Below are positions 33,969 to 42,162 of a stretch of DNA of 64,000 nucleotides, one piece after another (within the stretch, counting starts at the first letter, position 1; each line of letters begins with the position of its first letter). The notes beneath the pieces are model-generated. The model did not search any database, had not been told where the DNA came from, and saw only the letters and a program-made list of their open reading frames with translations. The stretch is from Opitutaceae bacterium (GTDB taxonomy: Bacteria; Verrucomicrobiota; Verrucomicrobiia; Opitutales; Opitutaceae), in contig JAHCAZ010000002.1 in NCBI GenBank assembly GCA_019634615.1, positions 62,001 to 126,000 of the forward strand, in the 5' to 3' direction. Both the position numbers and the translations under genes were made by a program.

Positions 33969-34781
33969 TCAGGTGCGGTGCTCGGCGTGGCCCATCAGGC
34001 GGGAGAGTTCGGCGGCCACGCCGCGGACCTTGGCGGCGATCTCGGGGACGCGCGCCTCGGTGAAACGCACCGTGGCGGCCGTGATGCCGATGGCGGCGAT
34101 GACCTGGCCGGTGGAGCCGTAGACGGGGGCGGCGAGGCAGCGGACGCCGGGGTTGAACTCCTCGTTGTCGAGGCTGAAGCCGCGTTTGCGGGTGAGCTCG
34201 GCCTCTTTCTTGATCGCGGCGACGGCCGTCTGGGTGAGGGGCGTGCGTTTCGTCGGTGCGCTCTCCGCGATCAGTTCCGCGATACGCTCACGGTGCACAA
34301 AGGCGAGGAAGACCTTGCCGGTCGAGGAGCAGTGCAGCTCGGCGAGAAAGCCGGGGCGGGAGGCCGCGCGGAGCGGGTGGGGGCTGTCCTGCACGGCGAC
34401 GATCAGCGCGCGGTCGTCGCAGGGGATCGCGAGGTGGGCGGTCTCGTCGGTCAGGCTGGTCAGCTTCTGCAGCAGGGGCAGCGCGAGGTCGCGGATCTCG
34501 GTGCCGGCCAGCGCGGCGTTGCCGAGCTGGATCAGCACCGGCCCGAGCTCGAAGCGGCCCTCCACCTTCCGTGCGAGGCCCTCGAGGCAGAGCGTCGTCA
34601 TGATGCGCAACGTCGTGGTGACCGGGATCTTGAGGTCGCGGGCGAGGTCGGCCGCCTTCAGGCCGTCGGGATGGCGGCCCAGCACCTTGAGGATGCGGCA
34701 GGCGTTGCGCAGATTGGGAATGACGTAGCGCTCGTCGCCGGCGGCGGCGGGAGCGGGGCGGGGGGAGGGGGCGGCAGGCAC
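33969..34781 (-). CDS. IclR-family transcriptional regulator
   Basis: Protein of about 270 residues. It has a winged HTH near the N-terminus ('NACRILKVLGRHPDGLKAAD' then 'LARDLKIPVTTTLRIM') and a ligand-binding domain ('LHCSSTGKVFLAFV', 'SLDNEEFNPGVRCLAAPVYG', 'AIGITAATVRF'). IclR proteins such as KdgR respond to sugar-acid intermediates. The GTG at 34781 was preferred over ATG 34901: the extra 40 codons are AT-rich with rare ATA and TTA codons, and the 34901 start would abut the operator candidate. Its stop lies 13 bases upstream of the LarA-family gene's start. Probable controller of the divergent TonB receptor and pectin locus. Confidence 0.88.
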   Translation of the reverse strand: MPAAPSPRPAPAAAGDERYVIPNLRNACRILKVLGRHPDGLKAADLARDLKIPVTTTLRIMTTLCLEGLARKVEGRFELGPVLIQLGNAALAGTEIRDLALPLLQKLTSLTDETAHLAIPCDDRALIVAVQDSPHPLRAASRPGFLAELHCSSTGKVFLAFVHRERIAELIAESAPTKRTPLTQTAVAAIKKEAELTRKRGFSLDNEEFNPGVRCLAAPVYGSTGQVIAAIGITAATVRFTEARVPEIAAKVRGVAAELSRLMGHAEHRT

Positions 34782-34858
34782 GGGAAGATTCCGGGGAAGG
34801 GAGACGGGGATCAGATTTTCGGCGCGGCGGGCGTCAGCGCACTCCGAAAATTTTGGGA

Positions 34859-34886
34859 TTGCCAAGAGTCCTAAACTTTCAAATAT
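34859..34886 (+). promoter_or_regulatory. Candidate promoter of the pectin-locus TonB receptor
   Basis: TTGCCA (34859-34864) and AAATAT (34881-34886), 16 bases apart, in a markedly AT-rich island within GC-rich sequence. The receptor start codon is 110 bases downstream. The boxes are only a partial match to the sigma-70 consensus. Confidence 0.3.
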
Positions 34887-34902
34887 GGAATACAAGTTCA
34901 TT

Positions 34903-34918
34903 AGTGAAATATTTCACT
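34903..34918. promoter_or_regulatory. Candidate IclR/KdgR-type operator
   Basis: Perfect 16-bp palindrome AGTGAAATATTTCACT between the divergent IclR and TonB-receptor genes. Its TGAAA...TTTCA core is like KdgR-family operators. It lies downstream of the candidate receptor promoter and upstream of the receptor start, where binding would block transcription, and could also give autoregulation. Confidence 0.6.
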
Positions 34919-34995
34919 GAGCGTCTGGCCGACCGTCCCTTACCCGGTGGCCGCCCGGACTTCCCCAACCTCCAACCCTAACCCCACCCCCAAGC

Positions 34996-37900
34996 ATGAA
35001 GGCCATCCGCTCCGCGTGGCACGACGCGTCCCGTTCGTCCACCTTGTTGCTCCGCCGCGGCGTTTTCCGCCGCTTTGTCCCCATCGTCGCCGCCCTGTGC
35101 GGACTCGCCCTGATCGCAGCCCAGACACCCGCGTACGCTCAGGCCTCCGCCGAGACGGTCGCCGCCACCGGCACGATCACGGGTCGCGTGCTGGATGCCA
35201 GCAGCGGCAATTACCTTGAGGGTGCCGAGGTCGCCATCAGCGGCACCGCCATCCGCACCAGCACCGCGCGCGGCGGCGAGTTCACGCTGACCGGCGTGCC
35301 CGCCGGCGAGCAGGTCGTCGTGGCGTCCTACCCGGGCCTGGAGGTCAAGACCCAGTCCGTCACCGTCGCCGCCGGCGAGTCCGTGAGCGTGCCGCTCGCG
35401 CTCAAGTCCGACATCGTCCAGCTCGAGGGCCTCACCGTCAGCGGCGCCCGCGAGGGCATGGCCCAGGCGGTCGCGCTCCAGAAGATCTCGATCCAGGCCA
35501 AGATGGTGGCCGCCGCCGACCAGTTCGGCGAGATCAGCGAGGGCAACGTCGGCGAGTACCTCAAGTTCATGCCCGGCGTCAGCATCGACTACAACGTCAA
35601 CGACGCCCGCGGCGTCTCCCTGCGCGGCCTCAGCACGGCCTTCACCATCGTGGCCGTCGACGGCACGCCCATGGCCGGCGCCTCCTCCAACGACGACACG
35701 CGCCGCTTCGAGTTCGAGCAGATCGCGATGAACAACGTCGAGACGACCGAGCTCTTCAAGACGGTCACGCCCGACATCCCGGCGAGCGCCACCGGCGGCT
35801 ACGTGAACTTCGTCACGAAGAGCGCGTTCGATCACCAGGACGTGCAGCGCATCACGTACAATCTCTCCTTCACCGGCCCGAGCAGCAATATGTCCTTCGG
35901 CAAGGAAGGCGGCGTCTGGGGCCACAACGAGGAATACGTCATCCGGCCCAGCCTCGACGTCCACTTCTCGCGCAAGCTCACCGACAAGGTCGGCCTCAGC
36001 CTCACCTACCGGTTCTCCGAGAAGTACGACGACTCCCCGCGCACCGAGTACACCTGGGTCACCGCCACCACGGCGCCGACGGTCATGAGCGCCCCCCGCC
36101 TCCAGCAGTACAACGTCCGCGACGAGCAGAAGCTCACCCACCGCGAGGCCTTCGCCGGCAAGCTCGACTTCAAGCTCACCGACCGCACCTCGCTCATGGT
36201 CAGCGGCCAGTGGAACTGGTACGACCTCAACTTCACGCAGCGCGGCCCGCAGTTCGTGCTCGGCACCGGCTCGACCGGCAGCAACGGCACCTTCACCTCC
36301 GGCTCCAGCGGCGTGAACATCAACAATGGCGTCCTCTACCGCAACAAGTACGGCACCTCGCTGCACTTCAACGCCCGCCTCGCGCACGAGTTCCCCAATG
36401 GCGGCAAGTTCGAGATCACCCCGTACTGGTCCGAGGCCGACGGCCAGTACCGCGACACCAGCAAGGGCTTCATCTCCTCCGTCGCGCAGATGGCGCCGAG
36501 CGCGACCACCTACACGAACTTCACGCTGACCGACGTCGGCCGCCTCGGCACGATGCCGTCCCTCACGCTGAACCTCGCCGGCAACCCGGTGCCGGTCAGC
36601 TTCATCCGCGACCTCGGCAACTACCGCCTCACCAACTCCGCCACCGGCGGCAACTTCCAGTCCCGGCCGTGGACCTCGGAGGATGAGAAGAACGGCGTGC
36701 GCGTCGACTACACGCAGGAGTTCGACTTCGCCCGCCCGGTCACGCTCTCGACCGGCTTCGCGATCGACAGCGTCACCCGCAGCATCGACCGCCCCGACCT
36801 CCGCGGCGCCATCACGGCCATCACCGGCGACGCCCTCCGCGCCCTCGCCGATCCCGGCTACACGGACGACGTCGGCTACGGCTTCGGCTCCATGCAGGTG
36901 GTCGATCCCTATAAGGTCTGGGAGGCCTTCCGCAGCAACCTGACCACCCTCCAGGTCTACGATGTCCGCTGGTTCGACGAGACGAACGACGCGGTCTACC
37001 TCCGCGCCGACGTCGAGATGAACCCCGACCTGCTCCTCATCGGCGGCGTCCGCTGGGAAAAGCGTGAGATCGAGGCCCGCGCCCAGAGCCGCGTTTCCGC
37101 CCGTTCCAAGCTCGCCAAGATCAACCTCGACTACGACGAGCTCTACCCGTCCGCCAGCTTCCGCTACACCCCGCGCTCGCACATCGTCGTGCGCGGCGGC
37201 GTCAGCCGCACCGTCGGTCACCCCGACTACGCCGACCTCCTGCCCGTCGTCACCTCCGAGAGCCTGCCCGGCGCGGGCGACGGTTCCTTCACGCTGCCCG
37301 ATCCCAACCTGCAGCCGTACTTCTCGGTCAACTATGACGCCTCGGTCGATTATTACCTGAAGAACTCCGGCGTCATCGGCGTCTACCTGTTCCGCAAGGA
37401 CGTGAAGAACTACTTCATCTCCCGCGGCATGACCGCCACCGAGCGCGCCGCCGTCGCCGCCGACTACGGCTACAACCCGGCCGAGTTCAACACCGGCACC
37501 GTCCGCGAGAACGGCGGCAAGTCCACGCTGCAGGGCATCGAGCTCAGCTACGCGCAGAACCTCACGTTCCTGCCGAAGCCCTTCGACGGCTTCAACGTCC
37601 AGGCCAACTTCACCTACGTCGACGTGAAGGCCAAGGACAGCGATCCGCTGCGCGAGCTCGACACCTACTACTCGCAGATGCGCGCGGTCTCGCCCAAGAC
37701 GGCCAACCTCGTCCTCGGCTACCGCTACGGGAAGTTCACCGTCACCTCGACGACGAACTGGGTCGACGAGAGCCTCTACGGCGGCTTCGTGTCCACGAGC
37801 TACTTCACCGGCACGGCCAACACGACCAACCAGGCCCTCGATACGCGGCTCACCCTGAACAAGGACGAGAAGTTCACGACCGACCTGAAGGTGGAATACG

Positions 37901-38070
37901 CCATCAACAAGTACGTCTCGGCCTACTTCCTCGTGCGCAACATCACCAACAGCGCCCGCGAGGAATTCCTCCGCGGCTACCTCCCGCAGTACCAGAACGT
38001 CGTGCTGCCCTACCGCTACTTCGAGTTCGGCGAGCCGCACTACACCCTCGGGTTCCGCGGCAAGTTCTGA
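34996..38070 (+). CDS. TonB-dependent receptor with carboxypeptidase-like N-terminal domain
   Basis: Protein of 1024 residues. Signal peptide with cleavage near 'PAYAQA' (about 45-50), then a carboxypeptidase-regulatory-like beta domain at about 58-140 ('GTITGRVLDASSGNYLEGAE'). The plug ('GEYLKFMPGVSIDYN', 'GVSLRGLSTAF') and a 22-strand type barrel ending 'PHYTLGFRGKF' follow. This outer-membrane architecture imports oligosaccharides with TonB energy. As the first gene of the pectin locus it probably brings in pectic oligosaccharides. Likely controlled by the divergent IclR protein. The frame is intact, unlike the receptor at 25853. Confidence 0.92.
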   Translation: MKAIRSAWHDASRSSTLLLRRGVFRRFVPIVAALCGLALIAAQTPAYAQASAETVAATGTITGRVLDASSGNYLEGAEVAISGTAIRTSTARGGEFTLTGVPAGEQVVVASYPGLEVKTQSVTVAAGESVSVPLALKSDIVQLEGLTVSGAREGMAQAVALQKISIQAKMVAAADQFGEISEGNVGEYLKFMPGVSIDYNVNDARGVSLRGLSTAFTIVAVDGTPMAGASSNDDTRRFEFEQIAMNNVETTELFKTVTPDIPASATGGYVNFVTKSAFDHQDVQRITYNLSFTGPSSNMSFGKEGGVWGHNEEYVIRPSLDVHFSRKLTDKVGLSLTYRFSEKYDDSPRTEYTWVTATTAPTVMSAPRLQQYNVRDEQKLTHREAFAGKLDFKLTDRTSLMVSGQWNWYDLNFTQRGPQFVLGTGSTGSNGTFTSGSSGVNINNGVLYRNKYGTSLHFNARLAHEFPNGGKFEITPYWSEADGQYRDTSKGFISSVAQMAPSATTYTNFTLTDVGRLGTMPSLTLNLAGNPVPVSFIRDLGNYRLTNSATGGNFQSRPWTSEDEKNGVRVDYTQEFDFARPVTLSTGFAIDSVTRSIDRPDLRGAITAITGDALRALADPGYTDDVGYGFGSMQVVDPYKVWEAFRSNLTTLQVYDVRWFDETNDAVYLRADVEMNPDLLLIGGVRWEKREIEARAQSRVSARSKLAKINLDYDELYPSASFRYTPRSHIVVRGGVSRTVGHPDYADLLPVVTSESLPGAGDGSFTLPDPNLQPYFSVNYDASVDYYLKNSGVIGVYLFRKDVKNYFISRGMTATERAAVAADYGYNPAEFNTGTVRENGGKSTLQGIELSYAQNLTFLPKPFDGFNVQANFTYVDVKAKDSDPLRELDTYYSQMRAVSPKTANLVLGYRYGKFTVTSTTNWVDESLYGGFVSTSYFTGTANTTNQALDTRLTLNKDEKFTTDLKVEYAINKYVSAYFLVRNITNSAREEFLRGYLPQYQNVVLPYRYFEFGEPHYTLGFRGKF

Positions 38071-38081
38071 TCATCCCGAAT

Positions 38082-38110
38082 CCCGCGCCGCCCGGACTGT
38101 CCGGTGCGGG
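38082..38110 (+). terminator. GC-rich intercistronic hairpin
   Basis: CCCGC...GCGGG outer arms and a CCGGA-CTG-TCCGG inner stem, 11 bases after the receptor stop. It has no T-tract, so it may attenuate or protect mRNA more than terminate, setting receptor expression apart from the enzymes downstream. Confidence 0.5.
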
Positions 38111-38176
38111 TGGCGCGCCCCCGCTGTCGCCCGCGGCTGGCTAGCGCCCGCCGCGGGTCCAAACTTCCTCTCCGGC

Positions 38177-39007
38177 ATGCAAACGCACGAAAGCGCCTTC
38201 TCCCGTCTCGCCGGCAGCCTCCCGCCCGCGGACCTGCGCGACGAGTTCCTCCTCACCGGCCTCTTCCGGCCCGGCGCGGTCACCCTCCACTGGTGGGAGA
38301 CCGACCGCACGGTCGTCGGCGGCATCTGCCCCGGCGCCGTGCCGCTGGCCCTCGGCCGCCCCGAGGCGCTGCGCGCGGCGTACTTTCTCGAGCGCCGCGA
38401 GGCCGGCATCATCAACCTCGGCGGCCCCGGCATCGTGCGCGCCGACGGCACCGAGCACCGGCTCGAGCACCTCGACGCCCTTTACCTGGGTCGCGGAATC
38501 CAGGAGGTCACGTTCGCCTCCGTCTCGCCGGCGACGCCCGCGCGTTACTACCTGTTGAGCTATCCCGCGCACACCGCCTACCCGGTGCGGCACGTGCCCT
38601 TCGCCTCCGTCGAGGGCACGCGCCTCGGCCAGCGCGAGAGCGCCAACGAGCGCACGCTCCGCAAGCTCATCCACCCCGGCGCGTTCCCGACCTGCCAGCT
38701 CGTCATGGGCGTCACCCGCCTCGAGCCCGGCAGCGTCTGGAACACGATGCCGCCGCACACGCACCTGCGCCGCTCGGAGGTCTACCTCTACTTCGACATC
38801 CCGCCGGGTCAGGCCGTGTTCCACTTCATGGGCAAACCCGCCGAGACGCGCCACCTCGTCGTGCGCGACAGCGAGGCCGTGCTCTCCCCGCCGTGGTCCA
38901 TCCACTCCGGCGTCGGCACCGCCAGCTACGCCTTCGTCTGGGGCATGGGCGGCGAAAACCAGGAGTTCGCCGACATGGACCCCGCCCCCGTCGACGCCAT
39001 CCGCTGA
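38177..39007 (+). CDS. kduI: 5-keto-4-deoxyuronate isomerase KduI
   Basis: Protein of 276 residues, full length for KduI. Cupin-type zinc ligands are H194, H196 and E201 ('PPHTHLRRSEVYLYF') and H243 ('WSIHSGVG'). It converts 4-deoxy-L-threo-5-hexosulose uronate, from unsaturated galacturonate, to 3-deoxy-D-glycero-2,5-hexodiulosonate in the cytoplasm. The substrate comes from GH105-type hydrolysis of pectin lyase products, and such an enzyme is encoded 3 kb downstream. KduD follows ten bases later, a standard pairing. Confidence 0.96.
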   Translation: MQTHESAFSRLAGSLPPADLRDEFLLTGLFRPGAVTLHWWETDRTVVGGICPGAVPLALGRPEALRAAYFLERREAGIINLGGPGIVRADGTEHRLEHLDALYLGRGIQEVTFASVSPATPARYYLLSYPAHTAYPVRHVPFASVEGTRLGQRESANERTLRKLIHPGAFPTCQLVMGVTRLEPGSVWNTMPPHTHLRRSEVYLYFDIPPGQAVFHFMGKPAETRHLVVRDSEAVLSPPWSIHSGVGTASYAFVWGMGGENQEFADMDPAPVDAIR

Positions 39008-39017
39008 TTTTGCCGCC

Positions 39018-39785
39018 ATGGCCGCCGTCCTCGACACCTTCCGACTCGACGGCCGCGTGGCCATCGTCACCGGCGCCTCGCGCGGGCTCGGTGCAGGCAT
39101 GGCCGCCGCCCTGGCCGAGGCCGGCGCCGACCTCGTGCTCGTCGCGCGCGGCGACACCGCCGCCGCCCAGCGCGCCGTGGCCGCCGCCGGACGCCGCAGC
39201 GTGACGGTCACCGCCGATGTCGGCGATCCCGCCGCCGCCGACCGGATCATCGCCGCCGCCGTGGCCGCTTTCGGCCACGCCGACATCCTCTTCAACAACG
39301 CCGGCATCATCCGCCGCGCGCCGTTGCTCGAGTTCTCCGAGGCCGACTGGTCCGACGTCCTGCGCGTCAATCTCGATGGCGCCTTTCGTCTCAGCCAGGC
39401 CTTCGCCCGCGCCGCGGTCGCCGCCCAGCGCCCCGGCAAGATCATCAACGTCGCCTCCATGCTCTCCTTCCAGGGCGGCGTGCGTGTCGTCTCCTACACC
39501 GCCGCCAAGAGCGCCCTCGCCGGCCTCACGCGCGCGATGGCCAACGAGCTCGCTGCGGCGCACATCAACGTCAACGCCCTAGCCCCCGGCTACATGGCGA
39601 CCGACAACACTGCGGCCCTCCGCGCCGACGCCGCCCGCAACCAGTCGATCCTCGACCGCATCCCCGCCGCCCGCTGGGGCGAGCCGCGCGACCTCGCCGG
39701 CGCAGTTGTCTTCCTGGCCTCCCCGGCTTCAGACTACGTCCACGGCATCACGCTGCCGGTCGATGGCGGCTGGCTCGCCCGTTAA
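39018..39785 (+). CDS. kduD: 2-deoxy-D-gluconate 3-dehydrogenase KduD
   Basis: Protein of 255 residues, SDR family. Cofactor motif 'TGASRGLG' (18-25), 'NNAG' near 93, and the catalytic 'NVASM' serine with 'YTAAK'. The C-terminal 'YVHGITLPVDGGW' is typical of KduD. It reduces 3-deoxy-D-glycero-2,5-hexodiulosonate to 2-keto-3-deoxygluconate with NADH. Placed directly after kduI and 12 bases before a DUF4861 gene, so it is mid-operon. Confidence 0.95.
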   Translation: MAAVLDTFRLDGRVAIVTGASRGLGAGMAAALAEAGADLVLVARGDTAAAQRAVAAAGRRSVTVTADVGDPAAADRIIAAAVAAFGHADILFNNAGIIRRAPLLEFSEADWSDVLRVNLDGAFRLSQAFARAAVAAQRPGKIINVASMLSFQGGVRVVSYTAAKSALAGLTRAMANELAAAHINVNALAPGYMATDNTAALRADAARNQSILDRIPAARWGEPRDLAGAVVFLASPASDYVHGITLPVDGGWLAR

Positions 39786-39797
39786 CCCCACCTCCCC

Positions 39798-41024
39798 ATG
39801 CCCGTGCTCCGCCCGGTCCTCGCCTTCCTCCTCGCCGGCGTGCTCACCGCGTCCGCCGCCGGCCGCCTCGTCGTCACCGTCACCCACGACCTGACCATCG
39901 CCCGGCCTGCCGAGACCATCACCGTCCCGTGGTCCGAGGTGAACCGCGCCCTGCCCGGCGCCCTCCTGCAGCGCATCGCCGTGAAGGACGCCAAGGGCAA
40001 CGTGCTGCCCTATCAGGTCACCAACATCGCGCCGCAGGCCAAGGACCCGAAACGCGAGGGCGTCGCCTACGGTGAACTCATTTTCCAATACGACTTCGCC
40101 GCCGGCGAAATCTCGGCGAGGTTCACCGTCGAAACCACCGACACCGTCGCCCCGGTGTTTCCCGCCAAGGCGTTCGCCCGCCACGTGCCCGAGCGTCTCG
40201 ATGACTTCGCCTGGGAAAACGACCGCATCGCCCACCGCACGTACGGCCCCGCGCTCGCCGCGGCCGCCGCGCCCGGCTCGGGTAAGGAGGTGCTCGTCAC
40301 CAGCGGCCTCGATGTCTGGTGCAAGCGTGTGCGCTACCCGATCGTGGATCGCTGGTACAACAAGGGCCACAACCACTATCATCAGGACGAGGGCGAGGGC
40401 ATGGACCTCTACCAAGTCGGTCCCAGCCGCGGCTGTGGCGGCACCGGCGTTTGGGACGGCACCCGGCTCCACGTCGGCCGCAACTTCGCCAGCTGGCGCA
40501 TCCTCGCCAACGGACCCGTGCGCGCGCAGTTCGAACTCACCTACGACACGTGGATGGCCAACGGCACCATCGTCTCCGAGGTGAAACGCATCACCCTCGA
40601 CGCCGGCCACCAGCTCAATCAGGTCGAGAGCACGTTCACCGTCCACGCCGGTCCCGTGAAGGAAATCACCGTGGGCCTCGGCCTGAACAAGAACCCGGCC
40701 GACAAGGGCCAGGAGCCCGTCGTCGCGGCCGACACCGATTCCGCCTTGGGCATTCGCACCCAGTGGATCGCGCAGAAGACCAACGGTGAACTCGGCACCG
40801 CCGTCATCGTGGCCGGTCCCGCGTTCCAGGGGTTCACCGAGGACGACCGCAACCTCCTCGTCCTCGCCCGCGCCGCCTCCGGCCAGCCGTTGCGCTACGC
40901 CGTGGGCGCAGCCTGGTCGCGCGCCGGCGACATCACGTCGAGCAAAGACTGGACCGCCTACGTCACCGCGTGGGCGCAGCGCCTGCGCGCTCCCGTCAAG
41001 GTCACCCTCTCCACCACGCCGTGA
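39798..41024 (+). CDS. Secreted DUF4861 protein
   Basis: Protein of 408 residues. Signal peptide at 1-20 ('LAFLLAGVLTASAAG'), then a beta-rich DUF4861 body with 'ENDRIAHRTYGPAL', 'DVWCKRVRYPIVDRWY', 'YHQDEGEGMDLYQVG' and 'GCGGTGVWDG'. DUF4861 proteins often sit in loci for uronate-containing polysaccharides beside KduI/KduD and GH105 enzymes. Some are suspected of acting on the polysaccharide or on unsaturated oligomers, but I know of no settled activity. Conserved histidines and acidic residues in the 'NHYHQDEGEG' stretch look catalytic. Its stop overlaps an in-frame GTG of the pectinesterase frame. Confidence 0.9.
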   Translation: MPVLRPVLAFLLAGVLTASAAGRLVVTVTHDLTIARPAETITVPWSEVNRALPGALLQRIAVKDAKGNVLPYQVTNIAPQAKDPKREGVAYGELIFQYDFAAGEISARFTVETTDTVAPVFPAKAFARHVPERLDDFAWENDRIAHRTYGPALAAAAAPGSGKEVLVTSGLDVWCKRVRYPIVDRWYNKGHNHYHQDEGEGMDLYQVGPSRGCGGTGVWDGTRLHVGRNFASWRILANGPVRAQFELTYDTWMANGTIVSEVKRITLDAGHQLNQVESTFTVHAGPVKEITVGLGLNKNPADKGQEPVVAADTDSALGIRTQWIAQKTNGELGTAVIVAGPAFQGFTEDDRNLLVLARAASGQPLRYAVGAAWSRAGDITSSKDWTAYVTAWAQRLRAPVKVTLSTTP

Positions 41025-41047
41025 CCCCAGTTGGGCCAGTCCATCCT

Positions 41048-41129
41048 GTAGGGGCGCACCTAGTGTGCGCCCGCGAACGTCTCGAAGGCGATTGGACTCC
41101 AAACGGGCGCAGGCGAGCTGCGCCCCTAC
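41048..41129. repeat. 78-bp-type palindromic element (copy 3)
   Basis: 82 bases beginning GTAGGGGCGCACCTAGTGTG and ending GCTGCGCCCCTAC, with a divergent middle. It lies immediately before the hydrophobic core of the pectinesterase signal peptide and is open in that reading frame. Confidence 0.85.
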
Positions 41130-42067
41130 GCCAGGGTCCGGGCGTATGGCTGTTGGCTGCGTTTCTTGGGATCGGCGCCAGCTTGAGTAGCCTCGCAGCG
41201 GATCGCCTGACCATCGTGGTCGGGCCGATCGGAGCGGATTTTCCCACCGTGCAGGCGGCGATCGACGCCGTCCCGGCCGACAATGCCGAGCGCCTCGTAA
41301 TCGTCCTCCAGCCCGGCGCGCACTTCGGCCACACCGTCCTCGACAAGCCCAACGTCACCCTGCGCGGCTCCGGTCCCGCCACGCTCCTGACCTACAACCT
41401 CGGCCAGGCCATCCCAGGCACCGACGGCCAGCCCATCGGCTGGCAGGGTGCCTCCGCCCTGCTCATCACCGCCGAGGCCACCGGCGCGGTGATCGAGGAT
41501 CTCACCCTCGAGAACACCTATGGCAAGGGCATGCAGGCGCAGGCCTGCTCGGTCCTCGCCGACCGCGTGATCTTCCGCCGCTGCCGCATCCTCGGCTGGC
41601 AGGACACGATCCGGCTCGAGACCGGTCGGCAGTTTTTCGAGCGCTGCTACATCTCCGGCCACGTCGATTTTATCTACGGCGGCGCGACCGCGTGGTTCCA
41701 GGACTGTGAGATCCATTGCCGCGACCAGGGTTACGTCGTCGCCCCGGCGACGCCCGCGGGCCGCGCGGGTTTCGTCTTCGCCGACTGCCGCATCACCTTC
41801 CCCTACGGCAACCCGCCGACCTATCTCGGCCGCCCGTGGCGCGAGTCACCCAGCGCGACCTTCATCCGCTGCGAACTCGGCGCCGGCATCCGGCCCGAGG
41901 GCTGGAAGGAATGGAATGTGAAGCCGCCGCTCGTGCGCTTCGCCGAATACCAATGCACCGGCCCCGGTGCGGCCACCGTCGGCCGCGTGTCCTGGGCCAC
42001 CGCCTCGGCCGACCCGGCCCCGGCGGAATTCACCCGCGAGCGGGTGCTGGGAGACTGGCAGCCATGA
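41063..42067 (+). CDS. Pectin methylesterase (CE8)
   Basis: About 334 residues. The CE8 core is intact: 'GWQDTIRL' (QDT oxyanion/catalytic region), 'GHVDFIYGGATAWF' (nucleophilic Asp) and 'YLGRPWRE' (active-site Arg). It demethylates pectin, giving pectate and methanol, outside the cytoplasm. The start is uncertain: the 78-bp repeat sits where the N-terminus should be. GTG 41063 inside the repeat gives an RRR-containing signal peptide ('WLLAAFLGIGASLSSLAA'). GTG 41021 (overlapping the previous stop as GTGA) and TTG 41153 are alternatives. The stop overlaps an ATG at 42064, but the next gene's true start is probably 42163. Confidence 0.85.
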   Translation: MCARERLEGDWTPNGRRRAAPLRQGPGVWLLAAFLGIGASLSSLAADRLTIVVGPIGADFPTVQAAIDAVPADNAERLVIVLQPGAHFGHTVLDKPNVTLRGSGPATLLTYNLGQAIPGTDGQPIGWQGASALLITAEATGAVIEDLTLENTYGKGMQAQACSVLADRVIFRRCRILGWQDTIRLETGRQFFERCYISGHVDFIYGGATAWFQDCEIHCRDQGYVVAPATPAGRAGFVFADCRITFPYGNPPTYLGRPWRESPSATFIRCELGAGIRPEGWKEWNVKPPLVRFAEYQCTGPGAATVGRVSWATASADPAPAEFTRERVLGDWQP

Positions 42068-42162
42068 GACGATCCACGCCACAGATCGCAAACGGCCCAT
42101 ATTCCGCGCCTTCCGCCCTTCCGCGTTTCCGCGATAAAGCTCCGAAGGGCGGCTCACGCTTC

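Noticed and set aside
34782..34901. N-terminal extension of the IclR regulator from ATG 34901
   Set aside because: Codon use is AT-rich and unlike the genome, and the region holds the promoter candidate next to the operator.
42064..42162. ATG at 42064 as the start of the GH105-GH28 protein
   Set aside because: The first 33 codons derive from a common intergenic repeat, and the signal peptide begins at 42163.
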